Shown in pieces: positions 1 through 55,302 of a DNA stretch of 64,000 bases; position 1 is the first letter of the stretch, and each line of letters opens with the position of its first letter. The notes below the pieces were generated by a model. It was not told the origin of the DNA, did no database searches, and saw only the letters and a program-made list of their open reading frames with translations. The translations under genes and the position numbers were made by a program. The stretch lies in NCBI GenBank assembly GCA_017591395.1, contig WEDG01001047.1, forward strand, positions 180,822 to 244,821, given 5' to 3'. This stretch comes from Schistocephalus solidus. Taxonomy: Eukaryota; Platyhelminthes; Cestoda; Diphyllobothriidea; Diphyllobothriidae.

Positions 1-306
1 AAGACTTGAAGCCGGTCTCTGCTTTCTGTTTCGCATTAACTCTAGCCCAAATTTCCCACGAATAAATGCTCTCGCTCCGGTAGATCGACCCTATGCCACT
101 CGTAATTCCTCCATGATCATTTCACCACCCCTTAGCTCCACAACTAATCGTTCTCAGATTTTGCCTCCAAATATGCTTTCATCTGGAATAATCTTCCACT
201 GCAAATTAGTTTGTCGTCTACATTAGCTATTTTCAAAACAAAATTACGCAAACATTTAACTTCGGAAGATATAAAGTCCTTATTGTCTGTTTCCTCCCCA
301 AACTAG
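1..306 (+). pseudogene. 3' end of a LINE reverse-transcriptase ORF (truncated)
   Basis: The segment reads as the carboxyl end of a non-LTR retrotransposon RT polyprotein. The last ~50 codons before TAG at 304-306 contain FIWNNLP and a basic FKTKLRKHL helix, the usual end of jockey/CR1-like RT ORFs. The more upstream part (YATRNSS) is in another frame, so the copy is frameshifted and dead. The 5' part of the element lies outside the window. Confidence 0.6.
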
Positions 307-1082
307 CAACTTTTGGATTTTGAAAAGGGTCCGCCTGGTATTTGAGGCAGCTTCCTTGATATTATATTGGTCTCTAATTATATTTCCATCACCCTCTACA
401 GAGTCAATCTTTGCATTCACTTTTTCGTCCCCACTTTATAACAAGCATCACCAACTCTTGACAACCTTGATACTTTCCTGCGATTTTGCAACCCCGACGA
501 TGGTCTCCAGGTTCAGTTGATGATCAAGGCGGGTTCTGATGGTTTTGCCTCTTTGATTGGTGAAATATGCAGTCAGCGAGGTCGCATCTTGATGATGATC
601 TCATGACCTTTACTGTCCCCTCTTCGTTTTGACCCTGGTGTCCAAGAGGAGTTCCCCCTCTCTCACCTCCACTGGTGGTTACAAACAGTAGCTCTGACTG
701 CTATATTATCTCTTACACGACAAGGAGCGTTCAGAACCCTTATACGTTATCAGCAACATCACAATACTATCCCATTGCATCTAGCTATTAATTTTTTAGT
801 AAAGCAGTTTTTTATCCTATTTTTTATTAAATTGGCTGCTCGCCGAACTCCGCCTCCGATTAAACCGTAGGTGTTTTTTACTGCTTCTTTTCTAGTTCAG
901 TGTATAGGTGAAAAAATTGTCGACTATTGTTTTAAAAATGGCCAATCGTTCTTAATTGGATAAACCTACCATATTATTCAGTTCTGCTGTTAATATGGCT
1001 GCTCGCATAGCACGGTAATGATCTACCTTGTACTTATTTATACTGCGATACGAAGATTGAAATGACTGGGCTCTCTGTGCCT
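307..1082. other. No recognised feature
   Basis: AT-rich sequence between LINE fragments. I see no conserved protein, RNA or repeat in it. The first part may be the 3' UTR of the LINE ending at 306. Confidence 0.4.
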
Positions 1083-2871
1083 TAAATATACAATTTAAGT
1101 CACTTTAAATTCTTTTATTGAAGGAATTAGGCTTTCGACCTTGAACTCCCTATTAACATTCAAATATGATAAAAGAATAGAGATTAACAGCAATAACTCA
1201 AACAAATGAAAACTTGAGGTCAGCGATATGTGTAGGCCAGGCATAAGCTGCCACTTCTGACACAAGCTTCATTATATGTACAATAGTTTCGCAGCAAATG
1301 AGTGTCAAGTTTGCATTTAAATGTGTCAACAGTTTCTGAAAGGACCATCTCATAACGGAATCCGTTCCATGCACCAACGAACCTCTGCAAACATGCGTTC
1401 CAACGGACGTCCGTGTAGAACAATTTCCTCTGCAGTTTTAAGGGATTACCCCCCAGATGTTCCGTCTCAGCCAATTCGAAAAAGTCAGCAAATTCTAGGT
1501 TACACACACGGCCTCTGATAATCCAGTAGGTTTGGATGAGGTCATCGCATAGTTGCCTGTAATTGAGAGGAAACAAATCAAGTTCAACTAGTCTGGTTTC
1601 GTAAGGCAGATGACTAAGATTCTTGACCATCTTCGTAGCCCTCGCCTGTACTCGTTCGAGCTGTAGATAATCCTTCTTAAACCACGGACACCAGGCCTGA
1701 ACGGCATATTCCAAGTGAGATCCAACGAATGCTCCGTAGGCTTTTCGGAATAGTTCCTTATTAATCTGCACAAATATACTTCTGAGCGCAAATAAAACTT
1801 GTATTGCGCGTTTATCGCCTTTACACACTGTGAACATGGTTTAAGTGAGGAGTTAATTAGAACACCGAGGTCCTTCTGTTTCTCAACAATCGAAAGGGGT
1901 TGCCCATTGAGAAGGTATTCGTAGGAATCATCCTCCTTACTGGTCATTCTGGTACGGAGTCTTAGGATCACACACTTCCAAACGTAAAAATTAATAGCCA
2001 ACGAGCAGACCAGCTGCTTAGATGGTTGAGACTATCTTGAAGGGCGTGCCTATCGGCATCAGATCTGATGACTCTCCACAAGTTAACATCGTCTGCAAAC
2101 ATGATGGCGCTGCAACCCAGGTCTTCAACGCAGTCGTTGATATAGACTAAGAAGAGTAATGGTCCTAAGACGGAGCCTTGGGGGACACCACTCAGAACCG
2201 GAAAAGGTGATGACTTCGAGCAATCGATGCACACAGTTTGAAATCTTGCTATAAGAAAATCTGCAATCAATGTCAGCAGCATTCCTGTTATTACAATTTC
2301 AGATAATTTATAGATCAGACGTTTGTTTGAGACACTGTCAAACGCCTTCGTGAAATCAGGGTAGATGACTTCAACTCTACCAAAGCCATCCAATGTGCGA
2401 GTCCACTGCACTTTCGAGATCAATAAACCAGAAAAACTAGAGCGATTATGTCTGAAGATATGCTGGAGCTCTGAGAGCAGTCGGTTTTCCTCAAGAAACT
2501 TCATGGTTTCCTTCTCAATTATAGATTCCATTATTTTACAGCAAATATATGTAAGGCTGACAGGCCGATAATTGTTGACATTATATCGAGCCCAAATCTT
2601 GTATATGGGGTATATATTTGCTGCCTTCCATTCGGATGGCAGTTTCCCAGATTCAAAAGACGAATTGAATATATGCGCTAGTGGTTTGGAGAGTTCACAG
2701 GCCAATGGCTGACTGAAGCTTTTCCTGCAGTGATATTCCAAAGTAATCAAATATTAAGCAGTCCAACTGCCATTTGAAAATATCCTCGGTATCCAACGCT
2801 ATTATTTCACTTGGAAGTGAGTTTCATGATCGAATCACTCGCCGGCTAAAAGAAGACGTTCGTTGATCTAG
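1083..2871 (-). mobile_element. LINE (jockey/CR1-like) RT fragment, copy 1
   Basis: On the minus strand this encodes most of an RT domain in three overlapping frames, about 2750-1968, 2001-1588 and 1837-1220. Visible RT motifs in order are FTKAFDSVSNKRLIYKLSE (palm motif A), SGVPQGSVLGPLLFLVYIND (motif B) and FADDVNLWR (the catalytic FADD, motif C). A carboxyl region follows with AWCPWFKKDYLQLERVQ, typical of jockey/CR1 elements. Two frame breaks, near 2000 and 1830, make it a pseudogene. The endonuclease and 5' half are absent; the copy stops abruptly at 2871. A near-identical copy with the same end point lies at 4901-6689. Confidence 0.85.
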
Positions 2872-4900
2872 ACGCTAAGTTGACTGCTGATAGCTTCAAT
2901 TCTTTCTGGTCTTGAACGTTTAGTGAACATACTGTCGCCCCCTTTCCTAACATCCGTTTTGGACCGGTAACGTCCTTGAAACCATAACTTTTAACCCTCT
3001 GGGGCGTGACCGTAGCCATTCGACATTTTCGTCAATCTTACAGTCCAGGACCCAGATGGCGTCCCGGTCAGCGTTCTAAAGGCGGATACAAACGATATAT
3101 TTCCGTCCCTTCTGTAAAAGATACATAATCTTGCTCTTGAAAGTGAAACTTTCCCTACTTTATGGAAGGAATCGCACATACTGCCTATTCCCGAAACACG
3201 GCCGACCTACGTCATTTGACGACTTTAGGCCAATAAATACACTACCAGCAGTCTCGAAGATCTTCGAGACCTTAATCAAAGACAAGATGATGCGTCACCT
3301 AAGAGAGAATAACCTACTTAATGCGGCTCAGCATGGTTTTCTCGAAAAAGGTTTTGTGACACTTGCCAGCTCTCTTTCTTTGATCATGTGCTACAATCTA
3401 GAGACAGCGGTTTTGCAATTAACACCGTTTACTCCGTTTTCACTAAGGCTTTTGATCGTGTTGACCATGATCTCCTACTGCTGAAACTTGCCTCCTTCGG
3501 CATTGGCTACAAGCTTCTGAACTTAATATTTTCCTATTTGAATGCTCGCGCACAACGGGTTAAAATTTCTGATGTTATCTTCAACCCCACGCATGTGAGG
3601 AGCGGAGTTATTCAGGGCAGCGTACTCGGCCCGCTTCTATTTTGCCTCTTTGTCAACAATGTTCCCGATTGTTTTCAGTATGGTAGGCCCTCTATGTACG
3701 CTGACGATTTAAAAGTTGCCTATAGATATAAACCGGTTGATCGCAACATCGTGCTTGAGCTCTTAAAAAAGGATCTTCAGGCCTTCGCTCAGTGGTGTCG
3801 CACATGGCACCTCTCACTTTCTTGGCAAAAGTGCTCCGTTATGGTTATTGTTGACAACCATCAGCCCCACCTCAGCATAGACATTCACGATCTAAATGTG
3901 CCCGGAGTTAAAAAGGATCTGGGCATATCATATTCTAGTAGTCTTAATCTGTCAGAGCACTGCGCCCCGATTGTCTCGAAAGCACGCCAAACTACTGGGT
4001 TTATTCTCAGAAATTTTAAAACCGTCAAAATTAGAATCAGCCTCTATAAAATGTATGTCAGGCCTAGTCTGGAATACTGCTAGTTTCTATTTAGTCTTCT
4101 GCACGCTAATGAACAAAAAAAGATAGAATCAGTCCAGAACTTCTTTACAAAAAGAGTTTTCTATGCAAAACACCGTAATCTGTCCTACCACCAACGCTGT
4201 GAGCTTACAAGCCTTGACCCGCTGTGGCTTCGCAGATTACAGAAGGGACTATTTTTACTGTTTAAACTACTAAACAGTCGCACATTTAACCCCCTTACAT
4301 CTCTGAGGCACCTCGACCACTCTCGGCGCACCAGTCATCGAGATGTATTTTTATTTCTTCCTTTGGCACGCACAGTTAGATACCGACAGTTTTTTTGGTA
4401 AACGCTATAGCAATCTGGAATAAGCTAACTAGAAGTATCAAAATTCAGCAAAGCCATCCCTTGTTTACGCGAAATGTCACTAGTTTTCTACATTCAGGAC
4501 ACTGTCCAAAACTTTTTGGTGCTGACTCTGTTGAAGCTCTCTTCGGTTCTGATGGCATTCACGGACTCTGAATCCAGTGTCGGTCTTCATGCTGAGGGCA
4601 ATATTGCTGGCTCTGCAGGCCTCAATCGGCTTATTTCTCAGTCAACAGCGAACAGCCGCTCGTCGACATACCTGCTAGTGCAGAATACCGGATCCATAAC
4701 ACTGAAAGGAGAGGTTCTTCACCGGGCACCTGTGTTAACGCGTCCCTGTCCTGAACTTTAATTACTCAATAAGCTGCCGTTTTTCTCCTAAAAACACCTA
4801 AAACAACGATCAGGAGTTTTTTCCCTCTCAGCTTGACCCTCTACTGTATATATTTTTTTGACCTTGCCTGTAAACTGGCAATAAATAAATAAAATAAAAT
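2872..4900 (+). mobile_element. Second LINE RT fragment, opposite strand
   Basis: A different, diverged non-LTR retrotransposon on the plus strand. The RT is readable in two frames over 3131-4126. It has FDDFRPINTLPAVSKIFE (motif 1-2), FTKAFDRVDHDLLLLKL (motif A), GVIQGSVLGPLLFCLFVNN (motif B) and YADDLKVAYRY (motif C). The carboxyl region continues to about 4590 through frameshifts and includes AIWNKLTRS. The 3' end is a (TAAA)-type simple repeat at about 4880-4900, as in many LINE tails. The 5' part before 3130 is degenerate. It sits exactly between the two copies of the minus-strand LINE. Confidence 0.8.
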
Positions 4901-6689
4901 TAAATATACAATTCAAGTCACTTTAAATACTTTGATTGAGGGAATTAGGCTTTCGACCTTGAGCTCCCTATTAACATTCAAATATGATAAAAGAAAAGAC
5001 ATTAACAGCAATAACTCTAACAAACGAAAACGTGGGGTCATCGACATGTGTGGGCCAGGCATAAGCTGCCACTTCTGACGCCAGCTTCATTATATGTACA
5101 ATAGTTTCTCAGCAAATAAGTTTCCAGTTTGCATTTAAATGTGTCACCAGTTTCTGAAAGGACCATCTCATAAGGGAGTCCATTCCCTGCACCAACGAAC
5201 CTCTGCAAACATGCGTTTCGACGGACGTCCGTCTAAACCAATTTCCTCTGCAGTTTTAAGGGATTACCCCCCAGATGTTCCGTCTCAGCCAATTCGAAAA
5301 AGTCAGCAAATTCTAGGTTACACACACGGCCTCTGATAATCCAGTAGGTTTGGATGAGGTCATCGCATAGTTGCCTGTAATTGAGAGGAAACAAATCAAG
5401 TTCAACTAGTCTGGTTTCGTAAGGCAGATGACTAAGATTCTTGACCATCTTCGTAGCCCTCGCCTGTACTCGTTCGAGCTGTAGATAATCCTTCTTAAAC
5501 CACGGACACCAGGCCTGAACGGCATATTCCAAGTGAGATCCAACGAATGCTCCGTAGGCTTTTCGGAATAGTTCCTTATTAATCTGCACAAATATACTTC
5601 TGAGCGCAAATAAAACTTGTATTGCGCGTTTATCGCCTTTACACACTGTGAACATGGTTTAAGTGAGGAGTTAATTAGAACACCGAGGTCCTTCTGTTTC
5701 TCAACAATCGAAAGGGGTTGCCCATTGAGAAGGTATTCGTAGGAATCATCCTCCTTACTGGTCATTCTGGTACGGAGTCTTAGGATCACACACTTCCAAA
5801 CGTAAAAATTAATAGCCAACGAGCAGACCAGCTGCTTAGATGGTTGAGACTATCTTGAAGGGCGTGCCTATCGGCATCAGATCTGATGACTCTCCACAAG
5901 TTAACATCGTCTGCAAACATGATGGCGCTGCAACCCAGGTCTTCAACGCAGTCGTTGATATAGACTAAGAAGAGTAATGGTCCTAAGACGGAGCCTTGGG
6001 GGACACCACTCAGAACCGGAAAAGGTGATGACTTCGAGCAATCGATGCACACAGTTTGAAATCTTGCTATAAGAAAATCTGCAATCAATGTCAGCAGCAT
6101 TCCTGTTATTACAATTTCAGATAATTTATAGATCAGACGTTTGTTTGAGACACTGTCAAACGCCTTCGTGAAATCAGGGTAGATGACGTCAACTCTACCA
6201 AAGCCATCCAATGTGCGAGTCCACTGCACTTTCGAGATCAATAAACCAGAAAAACTAGAGCGATTATGTCTGAAGATATGCTGGAGCTCTGAGAGCAGTC
6301 GGTTTTCCTCAAGAAACTTCATGGTTTCCTTCTCAATTATAGATTCCATTATTTTACAGCAAATATATGTAAGGCTGACAGGCCGATAATTGTTGACATT
6401 ATATCGAGCCCAAATCTTGTATATGGGGTATATATTTGCTGCCTTCCATTCGGATGGCAGTTTACCAGATTCAAAAGACGAATTGAATATATGCGCTAGT
6501 GGTTTGGAGAGTTCACCGGCCAATGGCTGACTGAAGCTTTTCCTGCAGTGATATTCCAAAGTAATCAAATATTAAGCAGTCCAACTGCCATTTGAAAATA
6601 TCCTCAGTATCCAACGCTATTATTTCACTTGGAAGTGAGTTTCATGATCGAATCACTCGCCGGCTAAAAGAAGACGTTCGTTGATCTAG
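4901..6689 (-). mobile_element. LINE (jockey/CR1-like) RT fragment, copy 2
   Basis: Duplicate of 1083-2871 at an offset of 3,818 bp with identical end points. The same minus-strand RT motifs are present, and the same frame breaks are seen. About 1.43 kb (5261-6689) differs from copy 1 at only a handful of bases. The first ~360 bp (4901-5260) differ at roughly 30 positions. Shared end points and shared frameshifts argue for segmental duplication rather than two insertions. Confidence 0.85.
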
Positions 6690-6973
6690 GCGCATACATT
6701 CGCGTTTGATATACACGCACCCTACCAGTTATTTAACTTACCTTCAATAAAAAACCTTTTAACCAACAGATTGTGCTTTAAAAGGCTACCCTTTACTAGG
6801 TGAATTCTTCTATTTGCCAATTTATAGATGATTCTAATGTATTAAGTGTGCGAAAACTTTTAAATAGTGAGCGAGCTGAACAATTTGAGCCAACCCTGCA
6901 CTGCTTGATTTAGTCCGCCTGTATACTCAGTTCATCCGTTGTGGTGACGATTCAAGTTCGTCTGTCGGATGCG
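6690..6973 (+). promoter_or_regulatory. Probable NAA25 5' UTR/promoter region
   Basis: Sequence between the LINE copy and the NAA25 start codon. A TAG at 6911-6913 lies in frame with the ATG at 6974 and no in-frame ATG lies between, which supports 6974 as the start. I cannot place the transcription start and see no clear core promoter motif. Confidence 0.3.
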
Positions 6974-49074
<42,101 letters not shown>

Positions 49075-49375
49075 TACTCGCTCACCGGTAATACCCGCTG
49101 CTCCCACGTACACAGCTTAGAGGGCACTCGTAGCTGCCAATCTCAATCCGTCCCGGTCGCCCTGCTTCTCCTGAGGTCGCTTATAGGCGTTCCCTTCCCC
49201 ATCTCAGGCACACGCATTACTCTCAAGAGGTTTCTGTCTGCCGTCAGTTCTTGCGTTTGTCGTATTGTTATCTGCAGATCTCTGACTGCGACGAGCAGTT
49301 GCTCCCTATTCGGACTGTCACACTGTAGAATGCATTGCTTTTGTATACTACTTTGCGTGTGTGTTAGGCCTACAT

Positions 49376-49381
49376 AATAAA
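49376..49381 (+). promoter_or_regulatory. Poly(A) signal AATAAA of NAA25
   Basis: Canonical AATAAA 302 bp after the NAA25 stop codon, followed by a T-rich stretch at 49399-49421. Confidence 0.6.
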
Positions 49382-50819
49382 TTTTGCTCTCCAGTCTTTT
49401 TCTTCTTCCTGTTTTTTTTTCCGAACCAACCCTATCTATTTCTATTGATGATACTACCTGTCTTGTCTAATAACGTGCAATTTCTCTGTCGGTTTGCGGT
49501 CACGTCATAGTCTCTAACTCCGGTAGCTGTCCCCGAGGCTTCAACTGCTGGAGCTACAGACGTTTACTTTTCGTCATTGTCGAAAATTCCAACTTTGCTA
49601 CCATAAAACGCACACTTGCCACACCATTTTTAAACTCCTTTTAACGACATTTTCGAAGGTCACCTATACATTGTAGCATATTCGTTGTGCTCCCAGTTCG
49701 TACATTTTTCAGTAGTGCTCTGTTGTCTGGTCTCAGCTTGGTGCATAAAGACTTGTGAAATTTACTACAGGCATACCTGAAGTAGTGCACTTTGTGCTTA
49801 GGATTGCAATAAACTGCTTCACAGTATCTAAGACAAATTTTGTATGATAGTAACTTCTTGCCGGTCCGATTATAGAGCCCTCGTAGGTGGTATAACAGCG
49901 TTGTGACATTAATACTAGACCAGGAATATTAACATGAGTAAGAGACAATGGCGTGCTCATTGCCGTCTTAATTTGCATCGTCAGCCAGCCATATTTAAAC
50001 TCCAGATGGGAAATATCTAATGTTTGAACCAGGGTCAGTTGACCTGGATTGATTGATTCTGCTGCAATAACACTTGTATCACAGACTCGCGCCTCGTCAG
50101 CTGCTTTTAGTTTCGTGGCCGTGCCACTTCATCGATTTGAGCTCAGGAAGCTTGTAATCGAACGATCACTTCTGTTCAACCATTGTATTTGCACCCGGCA
50201 CTCGTGAGATGTCAGGCTGTCTCCTTCATGCAGCTTGGCTGTTGATCCAGGAACATGCGATTGAGAATTAGATCTCCATAGTAGGCTTTATAATTATTCA
50301 TGCCTTCTCCTTTCATGATTGAATCCAAAGTTTTATACGAGTCCCTCTACTGATCATAGTGGCTTTGCTAAAGTGAACGCTGGCTTGTATGTTCGTAGTT
50401 TCTAACTCGAAGGTCAGCCATTACCAGGAACATGTAAATGCAGTACACCAAACTTCCCTACGAAAAGTTGTGTTTGCGTTCCTCTATTAGCTTGTTCGGA
50501 CTTGGTGTCCCCCGTAAAAGAGGGTCCCTACCCTCTATCCTCAATTCCTGCTCTTCCCCAGACACCTCAGAGGGGTGTAGACTAGTTATTTGCCTACTTT
50601 AAATTATATGTTTAATATTTATTGAAGTGACTTCCATTGGCTTTCAGTTGCGGACAACTACTTAAGGTTGACGGCTTTAGGTGGAACAGAGACGAGAAAA
50701 TTTTCCCCATGAACAATCGTTGCAAGTTAATTCTTGGCGAGAATATGACATGTAGTCGGTTTCAATAACAAATAACCTGCGGAACGCATCTTACGGGAAT
50801 AAGGGGTTATATAGGTGGG
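49382..50819. other. Intergenic sequence
   Basis: No gene or repeat recognised. Confidence 0.4.
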
Positions 50820-51010
50820 CCCTTAGGACGCAGGCCCCTAATCCTCACCCCAACCTTAACTTTAAACATAATCCCAACTTGATCCTCACCCCTAACTTCA
50901 GCACCAACCCAAACCTCAATTATAATCATTATTTATCTTTAACTCCACCCGTAACCCTAAAACGAACCCTAACTCGATTAAGAATTTAATCTAACAACGC
51001 CTACTTAAAT
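50820..51010. repeat. Degenerate telomere-like repeat (C-rich strand)
   Basis: Many imperfect CCCTAA/CCTAAC/CCCAAC-type units, e.g. CCCTAATCCTCACCCCAACC. It resembles the core of the MITE-like elements at 45.6 and 55.8 kb in reverse orientation. Terminal repeats not found here. Confidence 0.5.
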
Positions 51011-54000
51011 AAACATAGTAGTGAGCCTTGAATATTAAACCCACCCGACTACATATCATGTCCTTAGTTAGTCCTTTCATATACATTGGCTACAATTGTA
51101 GTCCCCGCCTTCATCATTCGAAGGACAAAAGATTGAAATTTCACAATTTCACCTGTTCAGCATGTCTCTTAAGTTCAATAAAATATAGGCATGTTTTTCT
51201 TTTGGCCCCTTATCGCACCAACGTCTACATATAACACAATGAGCTGTCACTGCTAGTGCCATATTATGAGAACTTTTTGTCAACACAGTGCTCAGAATCT
51301 GTAGTAACTTTGCGAACGTACTTATACATAGTGAGTGAACCACATTGCAAGCTATATTGTCCACCACTGTCGAGAGGTATCAGCGGTGGCCTGTGTGTGA
51401 ATTTATTCTTTAGTGAAGCAGACTTGTACTACGTCCACCGCCGCGAGACAAATACAAGGCGACGGAAGATGAGCCCGGTAAGTTGGGCTGATGATGCTGA
51501 GGCCGCATACACGTGTACCGCACTGCTGCTGCCTCCGATTAGGGCGTCTGGCATGAGAAATCGAGGAAAAAGGAGGGTGTTGTGGTCGTAATGACCACAT
51601 TTGGAAGCAGCTACCGCAGCATGTGCAGTTCTTAGTTACGAGTGATATTCAGTTGCCAATCCTAAGCCACGCCCAGTTGCGCATCGTTATATCTTAAATG
51701 CGAATTTGTGACTACCTCTTTAGTCTTTAAGCGCTGCTTCGGAGTTGGAAAGATCTAGATTTTTCCGCTTCTATACCGTCGACAAGTCCTGACCCCCGCC
51801 AGCCTGTTGTGAGGTTAGGTACAGGGCATGAATTAGTGCGAAACCTAACGTCAAGCACGTTCAGCTCACAGGCTATTCCCTCACCTCACATGAAACAGAT
51901 CTTACTAAAGCACACTTTTACCCCTCCTTACGACTTAACGGCGTACATCACATGATCGTCGCATGAGGGGTATGCGGTGTTTCTTTGTTTTTCTTACGCA
52001 TATGTATACGACCGATTAGCTCACTGTCAGATATAAATGAGCTAGGCCATTGTTGACAGTGTGTAAATCATGTTTTTGACCGGAGCTATTGCCACTCATC
52101 TTATAGTTGCACTGCGATACATTCACAGGTGGTCGATTAGTTGGGATGGGCTGACATTGCGTCCATATTTTCTAGCTACTTTTCCACTTGCGGCGGGTGC
52201 TGGGATATCCGTCGGTTGTTTTCCGCTCTCCCCTTTTTGTCTTTTTGCGAAGGCTGGCATACGATCTGGTCTCATTTACGTTTTCCTTGAAGCCACTGGA
52301 GATAGGAGATCATGTCTGTGGTATCACAGCGTTTCTGAAATTTGTAGCATGTTTCTCAAGAATGCTCCTGGTCTAAGTGTGCATTCAGACTACTGAGGAG
52401 AACGAGATTAAATATATTTGCTGTAGTGTTGACAAGGGTGATTTAGGGGTGATGTCCACAGACCTTACGGCTTTCTTGTCACTTATAGAGGGGGACAAGT
52501 GGTGGCACCCTTGAAGTCTTGCTTTATTTTTCAATGTCACGACATCCCCGGAAACCGTGATGTCAATCTCTTCAGGGGTTGTCTCTGCCGTGTTTGTAAA
52601 CTACTAAAATTCGTTCGGCGCTAGGGCCTGCGCGCCGGACATCTATTACGCTGAAGCGATCGTCTCCTGCCGTGGGGACCGAGTGATCACGTACAGCCGT
52701 CTTACCTCTTAAGGCGGTTTGGTGATGGTTGCCTCGCAGATTGCAGATGGGCGTTTAAGGACACCCTAAAGTGCACAGCCCTACGCAACTTCTGAGACAG
52801 TACTACTTCGTCCTCTATGCTGATCAGCGACGCAGTTACGGTTTTTTGGCTCTCGCGGTCTGACTTGATGGCCGCTCCAGCTGGTATTATACTAATGTGC
52901 TTCACTCAGTTGTCCTGCGTATGCGACGCGGCTCTTGCCTCAAGCCGCGACGTCCAAATCGTGTCCAGCCAGTTAGCAAACGACCAGAGACGTCCTCCTT
53001 GGTAGTCCATTTTACATTGAGTAATAAACAGAGGGAACGTTTCTATTGGTTCCAGGGAACAAGGTTGATTGTACTGGTATAGGAGTTAAACTTCGCAGAT
53101 TAGTTTGAGCCGATTTCGGACTTTAATGTCACCCTCGATGTTCGATTGCTGTTGAAGGTGAAGCGAGGGGAAAGTTGGCTTGCGCAGAATCGACCGCGCG
53201 GCCTATCTCTAATGACCGATTGAAGCCAGCACCGGGCAGCGTAGTTGGCGACAGCGGTCGTTGAGCCTGTCTTTTTGCCACAATGTAGCTGGTTGCTGTC
53301 TACTTCACAAACTAGACTGAACTCGCAGGTGGATTCATCGAATCTGGTGACACACCGATTGTCCCCCTTTCCCCTCTGCTTTAGCTTTTCATTAGAATTG
53401 GCTGCCGGTGTGTGGAGGCTGTGCAGAGCACAGTTTATTGAAAGCACAGATGAGGGCTGATCACCGTTGCGGTCGGGCGGGGGCAATTTCAAATTAACTA
53501 CCGCCTACATCGATGTGTTTGGCGCAAGCGCAAATCCGTGAGCGTGAAAAGGAAAGAACGTCGAAATATGTGACTGCGGTACACTTACTAGGCGTTAGGT
53601 GCTAACCAAAACAACTTTGTTGCACTACAGTTTCAAACGTCGAAAGTGGATCATAGGTATCAGCATTTTTACTTACACCTCAGAAATTTGTTTGTGCCAT
53701 TTTCGGTGCATTTTGGCGGTCTGAGGTTGGCGAAGTTTTAAGAGGTGTTTTTGGCCGAAGTCTCACTGATCGGATTTTTTTCGTGGACAAAGTGACTTGA
53801 ACGCTTAATAAGGTGATCACTTCATGGACAAAAGGTCCCTTGATTACAACGAGTGGCACCAAGTTTCAGAAACCGTCTGGTTCAGTTTCTAGGCCGTGAC
53901 AGGTGAAAGGTATGGTCTCACTTTGTCAGGCAAGTCAAGCCGTCGCTTCCCCTTCACCACGGACTGTTGTACCGAGAACGTTTGCTGCATCCCTTCGACT

Positions 54001-54014
54001 GCCTAACAGTAATT
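51011..54014. other. Intergenic sequence
   Basis: No recognised gene. Open stretches at 52070-52396 (+) and 53492-53100 (-) lack any motif I know. Confidence 0.4.
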
Positions 54015-54290
54015 TTCCGGGCCGGAACTGCTTGTATGGTCTCTTCCCCCCGACAAGACAGTAATAGGAACGCCCCCCACGTAATGCCGGTGGCCTTGCG
54101 CTGAATTCCGGTAAGGGTAAATATTCTTATAGCCTTACTTGTAAACTTAACTCAACCCTTAACTGTAGCCGTAATCTTAACCGTAACTCTCCTTTTCCTG
54201 GCATGCATTGCAAAACCGCCTGTATTACAGGCAGTTCCTGTCCTGGCAGGGAGGGAAGAGGGGGGGCATATAACCAATCCTTACCACTAT
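54015..54290. repeat. Telomere-like repeat, likely truncated MITE
   Basis: Degenerate CTTAAC/CCTTAACTG units (54125-54200). A right end ATAACCAATCCTTACC reads as the GGTAAGGATT terminal repeat of the 45.6-kb element. The left end was not found. Confidence 0.45.
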
Positions 54291-55032
54291 GACAAATGAA
54301 GGGCGGTTCTCGGTTGATTGTGGGTGGCAGTTGTTTAGCGATTCAAACGGCACCATGTCACGGGCCTATTGAAATGTGTGTGAGGCATTAACTACGATGA
54401 CATGCCTTTCTGTTTTGGATTCTTTTGCCTTTTCGTGATTTAAACGTGGAATCGGTTTCTGCTAGACTCCGGCAAACACGCATACTTCGTAAGCACCTTC
54501 TGTTCTCTTTGCAAACAACAAAGTTTTCTTCCTCAGCGTCTTACTTTGTGGCGTTACATCCAGTGGGTGGTTCGTGATTGGGCTACTGGATTAAACGCCA
54601 CTGCCTCTCAATTAGTGGGTACTGAACATCTTCCTATAGAGTTTTAGCATTTTACAGTGCCCTTTATGCTTATTTTTATTGATTACTTACTTTCTTGTAT
54701 CACCCTATGTTAGTCTATTGCAACTTGGACCGGTTTGCTGGACTGCCATGGCAATTATCCTATGCCTGAACGAGGCCACCTCAATAGTTATTCTAAGTCA
54801 CTTGCTTTGGGGATTTCAGTGAATTTTTGCCTACTTCCCTTCAAAACACCGTTTTTTCCCTGGGCCATGATTTTTCTGAGTAGTCCAACTAAACCGCTGG
54901 CCACTTTGCATATCTTCAAAAGATCAAGTGGTGAATTTTAGTTGGACTTTTCCCTTCTATTTGCCTGCAAAATACTCCGTTTATTTTTCTGGTTTTTGCC
55001 GTCTGCTCTTTAGTAAGTACTGAAAAGCCCGC
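54291..55032 (+). promoter_or_regulatory. Upstream region of the RNF gene
   Basis: AT- and pyrimidine-rich. A possible acceptor (ctgctctttag) at 55012 would imply a 5' UTR intron. No core promoter motif can be assigned. Confidence 0.3.
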
Positions 55033-55302
55033 ATGTCCGAGAGCTCCAGGGATAATGCCAAGAGTGAGCCCGGTGAACCGAGCTCAAGCCAGTGCCCCCC
55101 GGAAGGCAACGAGGTCCCCTCCTCCTCGACCTCTGGCACAACGGGTAGTTTTGAGTGCAATATCTGCCTGGAATCCGCCAAGGATGCTGTCGTCAGTCGG
55201 TGTGGTCACCTCTTCTGTTGGCCCTGCCTTCATCAGTGGTTTGAAACAGTCAGGTCCCGACCCAGTTGTCCCGTTTGCAAGGCGGCCATCAGTAGGGACA
55301 GC
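55033..55302 (+). CDS. RNF185: RNF5/RNF185-type RING E3 ubiquitin ligase, exon 1
   Basis: Small ER/mitochondrial-membrane E3 ligases of this family ubiquitinate misfolded membrane proteins in ERAD. The exon encodes 90 residues: a Ser/Pro-rich amino end, then a C3HC4 [36 protein letters not shown] and [15 protein letters not shown] carry Cys42, Cys45, Cys57, His59, Cys62, Cys65, Cys79 and Cys82. All eight zinc ligands are present. The ATG at 55033 is the only suitable start. It ends in phase 0 before gtgagt. RNF5 and RNF185 cannot be separated from this part alone. Confidence 0.93.

Noticed and set aside
52070..52396. 108-codon open frame with hydrophobic stretches
   Set aside because: No recognised membrane protein family, no splice support, no flanking exons found.
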